The notes below the pieces were generated by a model that saw only the letters and a list, made by a program, of their open reading frames with translations, searched no databases and had not been told where the DNA came from. A program made the translations under genes and the position numbers. DNA of 64,000 bases, taken from NCBI RefSeq assembly GCF_928381405.1, contig NZ_CAKMSB010000005.1:106702-170701 (forward strand), given 5' to 3'. Source of the stretch: Rothia nasisuis. GTDB taxonomy: Bacteria > Actinomycetota > Actinomycetes > Actinomycetales > Micrococcaceae. Shown piece after piece: positions 36,574 through 46,642 of this stretch (within the stretch, counting starts at the first letter, position 1; the number at the start of each line of letters is the position of its first letter).

Positions 36574-38097
36574 ATGACCGTCTACGCCGCACCCGGCACC
36601 GCCGATTCCATTGCTACTTTTAAGTCCCGCTACGACCACTTCATCGGAGGCGAATGGGTAGCCCCGGCCGAGGGCCAGTACTTTGACGACGTTTCACCCG
36701 TCAACGGCAAACCCTTTGCAGAGGTAGCCCGCGGCACCGCCGCTGACATTGAGGCGGCTCTCGATGCGGCCGAAAAGGCCTTTGAAACCTGGGGGAAGAC
36801 CACCCCCACCCAGCGCGCCTCCCTGCTACTCAAGCTGGCGCAGATTATGGAGGACAACCTTGAATCTATTGCGGTAGCCGAGACCTGGGAAAACGGTAAG
36901 CCCGTGCGCGAAACCCTGGCCGCAGACATCCCGCTAGCTATTGACCACCTGCGTTACTTCGCGTCCGCCATCCGCACCCAGGAGGGCCGCCTCTCTCAAC
37001 TCGACGAAGACACGGTGGCCTACCACTTCCACGAGCCGCTCGGTGTAGTAGGCCAGATTATCCCCTGGAACTTCCCCATTCTCATGGCTATTTGGAAGAT
37101 CGCCCCCGCGCTGGCTGCTGGCAACACTATTGTGCTCAAGCCCGCTGAACAAACCCCGGTATCGGTGCTCTACCTGGTTGACCTTTGGAAGGACGTCCTG
37201 CCTGCAGGCGTACTGAACATCGTCAACGGTTTTGGGCCCGAGGCTGGTGCAGCGCTTTCTGGTAGCAAGCGCATCCGCAAGATCGCCTTTACCGGCGAGA
37301 CCACTACAGGCTCCATCATCATGAAGGCCGCCTCAGAAAATATCATTCCGGTCACCCTGGAACTGGGTGGTAAATCCCCCAATGTCTTCTTTGCCGATGT
37401 TGCCGCCGAGAAGGACTCTTTCTACGATAAGGCGCTGGAGGGCTTTGCCTCCTTCGGCCTGAATCAGGGCGAGGTCTGCACCTGCCCCTCGCGTGCGTTG
37501 ATTCAGAAGCCCATTCATGATTCCTTCTTGGAGGCCGGTATTGAACGCGTGAAAGCTATGAAGCAGGGTAACCCACTGGATACTGAGACCATGGTCGGTG
37601 CGCAGGCTTCCAAGGAACAGTGGGATAAGATTACCGGCTACCTGAAAATTGGTAAGGACGAGGGCGCGGACGTCCTTGTAGGCGGCGAGGCCTGTGAGCT
37701 GGGTGGCGACCTAGCAGACGGCTGGTACATTCAACCCACCGTCTTTGCTGGGAACAACGATATGCGCATCTTCCAGGAAGAGATTTTCGGCCCCGTGCTG
37801 GCCACCACCTCTTTCACCGATTTTGATGAGGCCATGCGCATCGCCAATAACACCGACTATGGCTTGGGAGCCGGTGTGTGGACCCGTGACCAAAACACCG
37901 CCTACCGGGCTGGCCGAACCATCCAGGCAGGCCGCGTGTGGGTCAACAACTACCACAATTACCCGGCCCACGCTGCCTTCGGCGGCTACAAGAAGTCGGG
38001 CATCGGCCGCGAGAACCATCTGATGATGCTTGAGCACTACCAGCAGACCAAGAATATGCTGGTGAGCTACTCGGATAAGCCCATGGGCCTCTTCTAA
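36574..38097 (+). CDS. NAD(P)-dependent aldehyde dehydrogenase
   Basis: 507 residues. Oxidises aldehydes to acids. Cofactor-binding [39 protein letters not shown], catalytic Glu in [10 protein letters not shown] and catalytic Cys in [16 protein letters not shown]. The GEVCTCPSR form is typical of the ExaC/AldB acetaldehyde dehydrogenase group, so ethanol or other aldehyde oxidation is the likely use. GAGGAGAG precedes the ATG. The AT-rich stretch before it (36420-36560) should hold the promoter. Confidence 0.88.
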   Translation: MTVYAAPGTADSIATFKSRYDHFIGGEWVAPAEGQYFDDVSPVNGKPFAEVARGTAADIEAALDAAEKAFETWGKTTPTQRASLLLKLAQIMEDNLESIAVAETWENGKPVRETLAADIPLAIDHLRYFASAIRTQEGRLSQLDEDTVAYHFHEPLGVVGQIIPWNFPILMAIWKIAPALAAGNTIVLKPAEQTPVSVLYLVDLWKDVLPAGVLNIVNGFGPEAGAALSGSKRIRKIAFTGETTTGSIIMKAASENIIPVTLELGGKSPNVFFADVAAEKDSFYDKALEGFASFGLNQGEVCTCPSRALIQKPIHDSFLEAGIERVKAMKQGNPLDTETMVGAQASKEQWDKITGYLKIGKDEGADVLVGGEACELGGDLADGWYIQPTVFAGNNDMRIFQEEIFGPVLATTSFTDFDEAMRIANNTDYGLGAGVWTRDQNTAYRAGRTIQAGRVWVNNYHNYPAHAAFGGYKKSGIGRENHLMMLEHYQQTKNMLVSYSDKPMGLF

Positions 38098-38112
38098 GTA
38101 ACTTCTCATAAG

Positions 38113-38172
38113 GCGAGGGCTCAAAAATGTGTAGAAAACACCGTAGTTTCGTGCACATTTTTGAGCCCTCGC
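38113..38172 (+). terminator. long terminator hairpin after the aldehyde dehydrogenase
   Basis: GCGAGGGCTCAAAAATGTG pairs perfectly with CACATTTTTGAGCCCTCGC (19-bp stem). Confidence 0.8.
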
Positions 38173-38216
38173 GTCGTGAGAGATGGGGCTCTGCCCCCCT
38201 GTCTACCGCCAGCCAC

Positions 38217-38222
38217 TAGACT
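38217..38222 (+). promoter_or_regulatory. -10 box of a likely leaderless promoter (maf)
   Basis: TAGACT ends 7 nt before ATG 38230. Confidence 0.45.
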
Positions 38223-38229
38223 GTTACCC

Positions 38230-38934
38230 ATGCAGAACCCCACTGAAAATACAGCCTCATCGGGCGAGCAGCCGGTGCGGCTCGTCCTAGCCTCATCCTC
38301 CCCGGCCCGCAAAAAGCTACTCGAAGATGCCGGGATTATTTTTGACGTCATAGTCTCAAATGTGAATGAGGACGCCGCTCTCGCCAAAGCCCAGCAGGCC
38401 GCCTACACTGCGGGGCTGGGCGACATCACCCCGACCCGAACCGCCCAGCTACTCGCTCAAGCCAAAGCACGGGCCGTTGCCGCGCTACCCGAAGCGGCAG
38501 GAGCTCTGGTTCTGGGGTGCGACTCGGTATTTGAACTGGACGGCCTGGCCTACGGCAAACCGGGTAGCCCCGAAGCCGCCCTTGAACGTATTACCGCAAT
38601 GAGCGGACGCAGCGGGCAGCTCCACACAGGCCACTGGCTGGTTGACACCCGCACCACGTGCGCAGCCAACCACCAGCTACCAGAAGCCAGCGAGCTACGC
38701 ACTGCCACCGTGCACTTTGATACCTTCAGCCAAGCTGAAGCCGAACGTTACGTGGCAACCGGGGAGCCGATTTGGGTGGCAGGGTCTTTCACCATCGACG
38801 GGTTCGGGGCGGCCTTCATTAAGGGCGTTGAGGGCGAATACCATACCGTAGTCGGCCTCTCCGTCCACGCCCTGCGCACAATGCTGGGCAGCTTAGGTGT
38901 TTCAATCACCGACATTTGGAAAAAATCACGATAA
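38230..38934 (+). CDS. maf: Maf-like nucleoside triphosphate pyrophosphatase
   Basis: 234 residues from ATG 38230. Hydrolyses non-canonical or modified NTPs. Family start RLVLASSSPARKKLLEDAGI, catalytic region LGCDSVFELDGLAYGKPGSPEAA, MSGRSGQLHTG and C-terminal GSFTIDGFGAAFIKGVEGEYHTVVGL. Length is slightly above average because of an insert around TTCAANHQLPEASEL. In relatives this gene follows the accD-accE pair; here it is 8 kb away, after the inserted island. Confidence 0.88.
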   Translation: MQNPTENTASSGEQPVRLVLASSSPARKKLLEDAGIIFDVIVSNVNEDAALAKAQQAAYTAGLGDITPTRTAQLLAQAKARAVAALPEAAGALVLGCDSVFELDGLAYGKPGSPEAALERITAMSGRSGQLHTGHWLVDTRTTCAANHQLPEASELRTATVHFDTFSQAEAERYVATGEPIWVAGSFTIDGFGAAFIKGVEGEYHTVVGLSVHALRTMLGSLGVSITDIWKKSR

Positions 38935-39030
38935 ATTTCAAGATGCAGGTTTTCCCACTAGCCGACACAGGGAGAGACCCCACCACCGGCACCCCACCCA
39001 GCGCGCCGGTGCCCTAACCGAGGAGCGTCC

Positions 39031-40848
39031 GTGACTGAAACCAAAACCCAGGCCCAGAATTTCACCCAGGTACCGGGCCGCCACACTGGCCCGGTCAGCA
39101 AGGTACTGATTGCCAACCGCGGTGAAATTGCGGTACGCGTGATTCGGGCGGCCCAGGACGAAGGGCTAACGACTGTAGCTGTCTATGCTGACCCCGACCG
39201 CGAAGCCCAACACGTGCTCCTTGCCGATGAATCCTACGCGCTGGGCGGCTCAACCGCCGCTGAGTCCTACCTGGTCATGGACAAGCTACTTGAGGTTGCC
39301 CGCCGTTCCGGTGCCGATGCAGTACACCCCGGTTACGGCTTCCTCTCTGAGAACGCCCAGTTCGCCCAGCAGGTCATCGATGCAGGCCTGACCTGGATTG
39401 GCCCCTCCCCCGAAGCTATCAACCGCCTAGGCGACAAGGTCGCCGCCCGTCACATAGCAGAGAAAGTCGGTGCGCCGCTGGTGCCCGGCACCAAGGATCC
39501 GGTGGCATCTGCCGCTGAGGTTGAACAATTCGCGGACGAGTATGGCCTGCCCGTCGCCATCAAGGCAGCCTTTGGTGGGGGCGGCCGCGGTATCAAGGTT
39601 GCCCGCGAGAGTGAGGGCATCGCTGAACTTTACGAGTCGGCAGTGCGTGAAGCCATCGCCGCCTTTGGGCGGGGTGAGTGCTTTATTGAGCGCTTTCTCG
39701 ATTCGCCCCGCCACGTTGAAACCCAGTGCCTGGCGGATGCCCACGGCAACGTCGTCGTTGTCTCAACTCGAGACTGCTCCCTGCAACGCCGCAACCAGAA
39801 GCTGGTCGAAGAGGCCCCTGCCCCCTACCTGACCAGCGAGCAGAACGAGCGTCTTTATGAGGCTTCCAAGGCGATTTTGCGTGAGGCTGGCTATCAGGGG
39901 GCGGGCACCTGTGAGTTCCTGGTAGGTACTGATGGCACCATCTCCTTCCTCGAAGTCAACACCCGCCTGCAGGTGGAGCACCCGGTCTCTGAGGAGGTCA
40001 CCGGTATTGACCTGGTGCGCGAGCAGTTCCGCATCGCGCGCGGCGAACAGATCAGCCCCGAGGATCCAGAGGTGCGCGGGCACTCTTTCGAGTTCCGTAT
40101 CAACGGTGAGGATGCTGGCCGTAGCTTTATGCCCTCACCGGGCACCATCGAGAAACTGGTTGTACCTACGGGCCCCGGTGTCCGCTGGGACGCGGGCGTA
40201 ATCGCAGGTGACACTGTGAGCGGTAATTTTGATTCTATGATTGCCAAGCTCATTGTTACCGGCAGTAGCCGTGAGCAGGCCCTGCAGCGGTCTGCCCGTG
40301 CACTCAACGAGCTGGTTATCGAGGGCATGCCCACCGTGGCTAACTTTCACCGTACGGTGATTGCCGACCCAGCCTTCGCGCCAGCTGACGGTGAGGAGTT
40401 TAGGGTGCACACGCGTTGGATTGAAACCGAGTTTGAGAACACGCTCCCTGCCTATGAGGGGTCTCTGACCCTGGCGGAGGCTGACGAGGATCGCCAGAAA
40501 ATCACCGTGGAGGTCAACGGTAAACGGATGGAGGTTGTGCTCCCTGCCCTGGGTGGTGGCACGCCTAAGGCGGCTGCCGCTTCTAAGGCCCGTAAGTCTC
40601 GCTCTGCCCGAGGCGGAGCAGGCGGTTCTGCCAACAGCAACGAACTTACCAGCCCTATGCAGGGAACCATTGTCAAGGTCGCGGTTAAGGACGGGGCCAA
40701 GGTGGCTGAAGGGGATCTAATTGTGGTGCTCGAAGCGATGAAGATGGAGCAGCCCATTACCGCTCATAAAGCAGGCAAGGTCACCGGGCTCAAGCTCAAG
40801 TCCGGCGACACTGTCTCAGCCGGGGCAATTATCGCGACCATCAAGTAG
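39031..40848 (+). CDS. accA: acyl-CoA carboxylase alpha subunit (biotin carboxylase + BCCP)
   Basis: 605 residues from GTG 39031 with GAGGAG before it. Biotin carboxylase domain: [21 protein letters not shown]-grasp loop [53 protein letters not shown]. An Ala/Ser/Arg-rich linker (about 505-530) leads to the C-terminal biotinyl domain with the biotin site EAMKMEQP (Lys is biotinylated by BirA). Works with AccD and AccE from 28-30 kb. Confidence 0.93.
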   Translation: MTETKTQAQNFTQVPGRHTGPVSKVLIANRGEIAVRVIRAAQDEGLTTVAVYADPDREAQHVLLADESYALGGSTAAESYLVMDKLLEVARRSGADAVHPGYGFLSENAQFAQQVIDAGLTWIGPSPEAINRLGDKVAARHIAEKVGAPLVPGTKDPVASAAEVEQFADEYGLPVAIKAAFGGGGRGIKVARESEGIAELYESAVREAIAAFGRGECFIERFLDSPRHVETQCLADAHGNVVVVSTRDCSLQRRNQKLVEEAPAPYLTSEQNERLYEASKAILREAGYQGAGTCEFLVGTDGTISFLEVNTRLQVEHPVSEEVTGIDLVREQFRIARGEQISPEDPEVRGHSFEFRINGEDAGRSFMPSPGTIEKLVVPTGPGVRWDAGVIAGDTVSGNFDSMIAKLIVTGSSREQALQRSARALNELVIEGMPTVANFHRTVIADPAFAPADGEEFRVHTRWIETEFENTLPAYEGSLTLAEADEDRQKITVEVNGKRMEVVLPALGGGTPKAAAASKARKSRSARGGAGGSANSNELTSPMQGTIVKVAVKDGAKVAEGDLIVVLEAMKMEQPITAHKAGKVTGLKLKSGDTVSAGAIIATIK

Positions 40849-40874
40849 TGTCTGCATAGCAGAAGTAGGTTGCT

Positions 40875-40903
40875 GTAAGGGCGGGGTGATACCCCGCCCT
40901 TAC
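40875..40903 (+). terminator. terminator of accA
   Basis: GTAAGGGCGGGG pairs with CCCCGCCCTTAC around 5 nt, followed by ACGTCTTTT. Confidence 0.8.
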
Positions 40904-40917
40904 ACGTCTTTTGCTCA

Positions 40918-40982
40918 TATAATGGAATGTGAGTTCACTATAGGGAACACCAGTTTTACAGTGAATACACACCACATTCACT
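40918..40982 (+). promoter_or_regulatory. promoter and inverted repeat upstream of the MFS gene
   Basis: Consensus TATAAT at 40918-40923. Downstream is an inverted repeat AGTGAAT (40960-40966) with ATTCACT (40976-40982), and a related GTGAGTTCAC at 40929-40938. The GTGAA/TTCAC half-sites in the leader suggest a repressor site. Confidence 0.5.
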
Positions 40983-41000
40983 CAACCTGGAAGAAGTATT

Positions 41001-42395
41001 GTGAACCCCTCAACTGCTACCTCGGCCAGCTCTGCCGCGCAGCCGACCGTGCCGCGCAGCCGCGTCATCCTGGCATCGCTCATCGGCACCACCATCGAAT
41101 TCTACGACTTTTACATCTACGCCACCGCAGCCGTAGCTGTCTTTCCTGCCCTCTTCTTCACCGGCGAAGATGAAACCGCAAAGCTGCTAGCTTCCATGGC
41201 GACCTTTGGCGCTGCCTTTATCGCCCGCCCCATCGGCTCCGTAGTCTTCGGCCACTTCGGTGACAAGATCGGCCGCAAGGCCACCCTAGTCGGTGCACTA
41301 CTTACCATGGGTATCGCCACCTTCCTCATTGGCCTTCTGCCCACCTACTACCAGATTGGTCTGTGGGCACCTATCATGCTGACCATCTTACGTTTCTGCC
41401 AGGGTCTGGGCCTGGGCGGCGAATGGTCGGGCGCAGCGCTACTCGCAACCGAGTATGCTGAGGAAGGCAAACGCGCCCGCGCTGCCATGTGGCCCCAGCT
41501 GGGCGCTCCGTTCGGCTTCATCCTGGCCAACGGCTTTATGCTGCTGCTCACCGTCGCCATGGGCTTCACCTCCCTGGCTGCAGGTGACACCATTGACCAC
41601 GATTTCCTGGTCTGGGGCTGGCGCATCCCCTTCATCGCCTCCGTCGTGATGGTTCTGGTGGGCCTCTATGTGCGCTTCAAGCTCGAAGAGACCCCGGTCT
41701 TCAAGCAGGCCCTTGCCAAGGACGAGAAGGTCAAGACCCCCCTGGCTGAGGCCTTCAAGGTGGCCTGGTGGCCCATGATTCAGGGCACCTTCATTATGCT
41801 GGCCACCTACGTGCTCTTCTATCTCATGACCGCCTGGATCCTCTCCTTCGGCATTGGCAAAGTCGAAGAAGGCGGCCTGGGCATCGCCTACCGCGAGTTC
41901 CTGCTGATTCAGATCATCACCATCCTTTTCTTCGCAGCCATGGTCCCGGTCTCGGGCTGGCTAGCCGATAAGTACGGGCGCCGCTCCTCCCAGCTGGTCA
42001 TCACCGGAGCTATTATCATCTTCGGTCTTTCCTTCGGCTTCCTCATGAATCCCTCGGTGGTGGGCACAGGTGCTGAGGCCAACACCGGCCGCATCGTGCT
42101 CTTTATGGCTATCGGCATGACCCTGATGGGTCTCACCTTCGGCTCTATGAGCGCCTACCTGCCCGAGCTCTTCCCCACCAACGTGCGATACACCGCCAGC
42201 GGTATTAGCTACAACGTCTCCTCCATTCTGGGTGCTGCACTGACCCCCTACGCTGCGGTCTGGCTGAACGCTAACGGCGGTGTCGGTGCGGTTGGCCTCT
42301 ATCTGGCCGGTGCGGCCCTGTTGACTTTAATTTTCATGGCCATCACCCACGAAACCCGCGACGTAGATCTAACCACCATGGCCCGCGCCAAGTAG
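41001..42395 (+). CDS. MHS-family MFS transporter
   Basis: 464 residues, 12 predicted membrane helices. GTG start after GGAAGAAG. Metabolite:H+ symporter signatures: ASLIGTTIEFYDFYIYATAAV at the N-terminus, GDKIGRKATLVGALLTMG between helices 2 and 3, and GLGLGGEWSGAALLATEYAEEGKRA. Relatives carry shikimate, proline/betaine, citrate or alpha-ketoglutarate. The inverted repeat upstream hints at substrate-dependent control. Confidence 0.82.
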   Translation: MNPSTATSASSAAQPTVPRSRVILASLIGTTIEFYDFYIYATAAVAVFPALFFTGEDETAKLLASMATFGAAFIARPIGSVVFGHFGDKIGRKATLVGALLTMGIATFLIGLLPTYYQIGLWAPIMLTILRFCQGLGLGGEWSGAALLATEYAEEGKRARAAMWPQLGAPFGFILANGFMLLLTVAMGFTSLAAGDTIDHDFLVWGWRIPFIASVVMVLVGLYVRFKLEETPVFKQALAKDEKVKTPLAEAFKVAWWPMIQGTFIMLATYVLFYLMTAWILSFGIGKVEEGGLGIAYREFLLIQIITILFFAAMVPVSGWLADKYGRRSSQLVITGAIIIFGLSFGFLMNPSVVGTGAEANTGRIVLFMAIGMTLMGLTFGSMSAYLPELFPTNVRYTASGISYNVSSILGAALTPYAAVWLNANGGVGAVGLYLAGAALLTLIFMAITHETRDVDLTTMARAK

Positions 42396-42457
42396 GGTAA
42401 ACCTCCGTATAGCTCAAGCAGAAGCGCCTCCAATACTGCTAGAACAGAGGCATCATC

Positions 42458-42498
42458 AAAAACCGCCCGTTCCTCATAGTGAAGAACGGGCGGTTTTT
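42458..42498. terminator. two-way terminator between MFS gene and lpdA
   Basis: AAAAACCGCCCGTTC pairs with GAACGGGCGGTTTTT; A and T tracts on both sides suit both converging genes. Confidence 0.85.
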
Positions 42499-42517
42499 CT
42501 TGTAACTATCTTATGCC

Positions 42518-43936
42518 CTACTGCATGGTGTGCAGTTGGCGGGCCGCTTCTGAGATGGACCCGGTCAGTGAGGGGTAGACCGTGAATGTTTCTGCGATGT
42601 CATCAACGTGTAGCTTCTTATCAACGGCCAGGGAGAGAGGAAAGATGAGCTCTGAGGCCCGGGGGCCCACCACCACACCGCCGATAACGGTGCCGGAGTG
42701 CTTGCGGGCAAAAATCTTGATAAAGCCGTCCTCAACAGCCATCATCTTAGCCCGGGGATTAGTGGCAAGCGGTAGCATCACCATGTCAGCCTGGTACTGG
42801 CCAGATTCAATCTCAGCCTGGGAGACCCCTACGGTTGCGATTTCGGGGGCGGTAAAAATATTGGCCGCAACCTGATGGGTGCGCAAAGGCCTGACGATAT
42901 CACCTAACATGTGCGAAACCGCAACACGACCCTGCATGGCCGCGACCGAAGCCAGGGGGTACACGCCGGTGCAGTCACCGGCTGCGTAGATATTGGGTAT
43001 GTTGGTGCGCGAGACACGGTCCACAGTGATATGGCCAGACTCTCCAACCTCAACTCCCACAGCCTCAAGCCCCAGGTTTTCGGTGTTAGGAATAGAGCCC
43101 ACCGCAATGAGCACATGCGAACCGGAGACCTTACGCCCGTCACCCAAGGTTACAATCACACCGTCACCCGACTCGTTATAGCAGGCAGCATCAGCCCGCG
43201 AGCGCGGCATCACGCGCAGGCCCTTGCGCTCAAAGACGTTTTCAAGGACGGTGGCGGCGTCCTCGTCCTCGCCCGGGAGCACCCGGTCTCGTGAGGAGAT
43301 GAGGGTAACGCGCGAGCCCAAACCGTTGTAGGCTGAGGCGAATTCGGCTCCGGTGACGCCAGAGCCCACCACAATGAGATCCTGAGGGAGCTCTTCGAGC
43401 GTATAGAGCTGAGTCCAGTTAAGAATGCGCTTACCGTCTGGCTGGGCAGTGGGTAACTCACGGGGGTGGGCACCAACAGCCAGAATAATGAAATCTGTGG
43501 TCAGCTCATAGGTGAGTCCGGTTGAGTCGGTAACCTCAACCGTGTGGCGGTCCTTAAGTCGACCGCGCCCGTCAATGATCTTGACCCCCTTGCGTTCTAG
43601 GGTTCGCTTGATGTCTTGGGACTGCTGCTGGGCTAGGTCTAGCAGGCGGGCATTGACCTTGGCCAGGTCAACCGTAATCTGGGGCGGGTCAGCGTCGTCC
43701 CCTACCGATATAGCTAGGTCTTGGGCCTTGCCGAAGCGGTTGCGGGCCTCTGCTGAGGTAATCAGGGTTTTGGAGGGCACGACGTCAGTGAGCACGGCGG
43801 AGCCGCCCATGCCCTTCTCTTCGACGAGGGTCACGTCAGCACCGTGGCTAGCTGCTACCAGCGCGGCCTCATAGCCGCCAGGGCCGCCGCCCAAAATAAC
43901 GATTTTGTGCGAAGCATTGTCAGTTTTTAGAGTCAC
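42518..43936 (-). CDS. lpdA: NAD(P)H-quinone dehydrogenase, LpdA type
   Basis: 472 residues from GTG 43936; the longer frame to 44008 is upstream of the -10 box. Two-dinucleotide-fold flavoprotein: KIVILGGGPGGYEAALVAA, second Rossmann motif VVGSGVTGAEFASAYNGLGS, and FAD-binding YAAGDCTGVYPLASVA. The redox CxxxxC of lipoamide dehydrogenases is replaced by SAVLTDVVPSKTLI, as in Rv3303c-like proteins that reduce quinones. Divergent from punA. Confidence 0.85.
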   Translation of the reverse strand: MTLKTDNASHKIVILGGGPGGYEAALVAASHGADVTLVEEKGMGGSAVLTDVVPSKTLITSAEARNRFGKAQDLAISVGDDADPPQITVDLAKVNARLLDLAQQQSQDIKRTLERKGVKIIDGRGRLKDRHTVEVTDSTGLTYELTTDFIILAVGAHPRELPTAQPDGKRILNWTQLYTLEELPQDLIVVGSGVTGAEFASAYNGLGSRVTLISSRDRVLPGEDEDAATVLENVFERKGLRVMPRSRADAACYNESGDGVIVTLGDGRKVSGSHVLIAVGSIPNTENLGLEAVGVEVGESGHITVDRVSRTNIPNIYAAGDCTGVYPLASVAAMQGRVAVSHMLGDIVRPLRTHQVAANIFTAPEIATVGVSQAEIESGQYQADMVMLPLATNPRAKMMAVEDGFIKIFARKHSGTVIGGVVVGPRASELIFPLSLAVDKKLHVDDIAETFTVYPSLTGSISEAARQLHTMQ

Positions 43937-43942
43937 AAGAAC

Positions 43943-43971
43943 ATTGTGTCGCACATCGCAGTCTGGCTCAA
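43943..43971 (-). promoter_or_regulatory. leaderless promoter of lpdA
   Basis: Minus strand TTGAGC (43971-43966), 17-bp spacer, CACAAT (43948-43943), then 6 nt to the GTG start at 43936. There is no ribosome-binding site. Confidence 0.55.
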
Positions 43972-44060
43972 CTTGCGTCTCTTTCTGCCTGTCAGTAGCC
44001 CGGTGCAAATCTCCGGGGAGGGGAGCATGTTTAGCGGTGGGGCGATGCCCTGACTTTTGG

Positions 44061-44066
44061 TACCGT
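44061..44066 (+). promoter_or_regulatory. -10 box of a likely leaderless promoter (punA)
   Basis: TACCGT ends 6 nt before GTG 44073. Confidence 0.4.
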
Positions 44067-44072
44067 AGAGGT

Positions 44073-44906
44073 GTGTTGAATGAATCTAATATTTCTACCG
44101 CTGACCCCGCCTACCCTGCAATGGTGCAGGCTCGGGAAGCAGCCGAGTTTATTGCCGAGAAGACCGGTGCTGAAAGACACGACCTGGCGCTGACGCTGGG
44201 CTCGGGTTGGGGTGCTGCCGCGTCGCTGATTGGTGAGGCAACCCATGTACTTGCCGCAGATGAGGTTCCGGGCTTTCACAGGGCCGCTGTGGCCGGCCAC
44301 CCCGGCACTCTGACCTCAATTCTGACAGAAAACGGGAGGCGGGCTCTGGTGCTTGGCTCCCGTACTCACCTGTACGAGGGCAGGGGTGTGGACGCAGTGG
44401 TGCACGGGGTGCGGGTGGCGGCAGCTACCGGGGCCAGCACCATGATTCTGACCAACGGCTGCGGGGGTCTCAATCCTGCCTATTCCGCTGGTGAGCCGGT
44501 ACTGATTTCTGATCACATCAACTTCACCACAACCTCCCCCCTGGCCGGTGCCCACTTCGTCGATCTAACCGATGTATATTCACCGCGAATCCGCCAGATT
44601 GCCCGCAGTATTGACCCCTCTCTGCAAGAGGGCGTGTACATGCAGTTCCCGGGGCCCCACTACGAGACTCCCGCAGAGGTGAAGATGGCCGGTGCGCTCG
44701 GCGCTGATTTGGTGGGTATGTCCACGGCGCTTGAGGCTATTGCCGCCCGCGCCGCCGGCCTGGAGGTCTTTGGTATCTCGCTGGTCACCAATCTGGCCGC
44801 TGGTATTCAGGAGACCCCGCTCTCTCACACCGAAGTGATTGAAGCCGGTCAGGCCGCTGGCCCCCGTATCTCCCGCCTGCTCGCAGACATTATCGCGGCC
44901 CTCTAA
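44073..44906 (+). CDS. punA: purine-nucleoside phosphorylase
   Basis: 277 residues from GTG 44073. Phosphorolysis of guanosine, inosine and deoxy forms. Trimeric PNP motifs: LTLGSGWGAAASLIG for phosphate, GHPGTLTSILTENGRRALVLGSRTHLYEG, ILTNGCGGLNPAY, and the base-binding segment YMQFPGPHYETPAEVKM followed by VGMSTALEAIAARAAG and SLVTNLAAGI. Starts a purine/pentose salvage run: the phosphohexomutase gene is 15 nt downstream and deoC follows. Confidence 0.92.
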   Translation: MLNESNISTADPAYPAMVQAREAAEFIAEKTGAERHDLALTLGSGWGAAASLIGEATHVLAADEVPGFHRAAVAGHPGTLTSILTENGRRALVLGSRTHLYEGRGVDAVVHGVRVAAATGASTMILTNGCGGLNPAYSAGEPVLISDHINFTTTSPLAGAHFVDLTDVYSPRIRQIARSIDPSLQEGVYMQFPGPHYETPAEVKMAGALGADLVGMSTALEAIAARAAGLEVFGISLVTNLAAGIQETPLSHTEVIEAGQAAGPRISRLLADIIAAL

Positions 44907-44921
44907 GGACAAGGAAAGACC

Positions 44922-46610
44922 ATGTCACTCGATACTCAGCAACTCCTTGAGCAAGCCCGCACCTGGGCCGCTATCGACCCCGATACAGAAACCAAAGCCC
45001 AGCTTGAGAGCATCATCGCTCAGGTTGAGGCAGGCGACCAGGCCGCGACCGCTGATCTGATCGACCGCTTCTCGGGAACCCTTCAGTTCGGCACCGCTGG
45101 CCTGCGCGCAGAGCTAGGTGCCGGGCCCATGCGCATGAACCGTGTGGTAGTTCAACGCGCCGCCCAGGGGCTGGCTAACTACGCTACCGGGCGCGCGCAG
45201 GCTGAGGGCTGGGAAAAGATTTCTGCTGTAGTAGGCTTTGACGCACGCAAAAACTCCGATATTTTTGCCCTCGACACAGCCGCAATTTTTACTGCCGCCG
45301 GTATCGAGGTTCACCTCATGCCGTCTGCCCTTCCCACCCCCGTGACGGCCTGGGCCACCCGTGAATACGGCGCAGAAATCGGTGTGATGGTCACCGCCAG
45401 CCACAACCCGCCCAACGATAACGGTTACAAGGTCTACCTGGGTGGTTCCGCTGTTGACCCCGGAGCTCGCGGTGCCCAGATTATCCCTCCCTACGACGGT
45501 GACATTGCCGCCGCCATTGCCGCCGTTCAGACCCCGGTACTGGCAGCGGACGGCTGGAATATTCTGCCCGAGACCGTAGCGGACGACTATATCGCACGAG
45601 TCATCCCGCTCGTAGAGACAAAAGAACGCGACCTCTCAATCGTGCTGACTCCCATGCACGGTGTGGGCGGTAAGACCGCTGAAACCACTCTGCGTAAGGC
45701 CGGGTTCACCAACGTCACTCTGGTGCCCGAGCAGGCCGAGCCCGACCCTAATTTCTCTACCGTTGCCTTCCCCAACCCCGAAGAGCCCGGCGCTCTTGAT
45801 TTGGCTATAGACCTGGCAGAGAAGATTGGCGCAGATCTAATTATCGCCAATGACCCGGATGCCGACCGCGCAGCCTTTGCGGTCAAGCGTGACGGCACCT
45901 GGGCCATGCTGCGTGGCGACGAGGCCGGCGCAATTCTAGCAACCCGCGCACTGGCGTCCGTAGAAAACCCGGCTGAAGCCACCTTCGCCAACTCAATTGT
46001 GTCTTCCCGCGCCGCAGGGGCCATCGCCCGCGCCGCAGGGGTCAAGCACCTAGAAACCCTCACCGGTTTCAAGTGGATTGCCCGCGTGCAGAACCTGACC
46101 TTCGGCTACGAAGAGGCCCTCGGCTATTGCGTTGACCACTCCCAGGTGCGTGATAAGGACGGTATCTCTGCGGCCCTGGTCATGGCAGCTTATGCGCAGG
46201 AACTCAAGGACGCTGGCTCCTCCCTGCCCGCCCTGCTCGATGAGCTTGCCGCCGAACACGGCCTCTATGCTACCGACCAGCTCTCAGTGCGCGTCTCTGA
46301 CCTGACTGAGATCCCGGCTATGATGAAGAGGCTACGCACCAATGCACCGACCGAGCTGGCAGAATCCCCCGTTACCTCGGTCGAAGACCTCACCGAGGGC
46401 ACCGAGACTCTACCTCCAACCGACGGCATGCGCTACTACACCGAAGATTCCTCACGTGTGATTGTGCGCCCCTCCGGCACCGAGCCTAAGCTCAAGTGCT
46501 ACCTGGAGGTCCTCGTCCCGGTAAGTAGCTCAGTGGCTGATGCCCGCGCAATTGCAGCCACCAAGCTTGCCCTCCTCAAAGAAGATATGAAGGCCGCCCT
46601 GGGTCTCTAA
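44922..46610 (+). CDS. phosphohexomutase (PmmB-like)
   Basis: 562 residues. Alpha-D-phosphohexomutase with the phospho-serine loop VMVTASHNPPNDNGYKVYLGG, metal loop IIANDPDADRAAFAVKRDG, sugar loop GFEEALGYCV-like (FGYEEALGYCVDH) and C-terminal phosphate loop RPSGTEPKLKCYLEV. Start TAGLRAELGAGPMRMN. The position between punA and deoC suggests it acts as a phosphopentomutase in nucleoside salvage, linking ribose-1-phosphate and deoxyribose-1-phosphate to the 5-phosphates. Confidence 0.85.
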   Translation: MSLDTQQLLEQARTWAAIDPDTETKAQLESIIAQVEAGDQAATADLIDRFSGTLQFGTAGLRAELGAGPMRMNRVVVQRAAQGLANYATGRAQAEGWEKISAVVGFDARKNSDIFALDTAAIFTAAGIEVHLMPSALPTPVTAWATREYGAEIGVMVTASHNPPNDNGYKVYLGGSAVDPGARGAQIIPPYDGDIAAAIAAVQTPVLAADGWNILPETVADDYIARVIPLVETKERDLSIVLTPMHGVGGKTAETTLRKAGFTNVTLVPEQAEPDPNFSTVAFPNPEEPGALDLAIDLAEKIGADLIIANDPDADRAAFAVKRDGTWAMLRGDEAGAILATRALASVENPAEATFANSIVSSRAAGAIARAAGVKHLETLTGFKWIARVQNLTFGYEEALGYCVDHSQVRDKDGISAALVMAAYAQELKDAGSSLPALLDELAAEHGLYATDQLSVRVSDLTEIPAMMKRLRTNAPTELAESPVTSVEDLTEGTETLPPTDGMRYYTEDSSRVIVRPSGTEPKLKCYLEVLVPVSSSVADARAIAATKLALLKEDMKAALGL

Positions 46611-46642
46611 CACCCGCCGTCCCCGTGCCCCAAAGGAGAATA

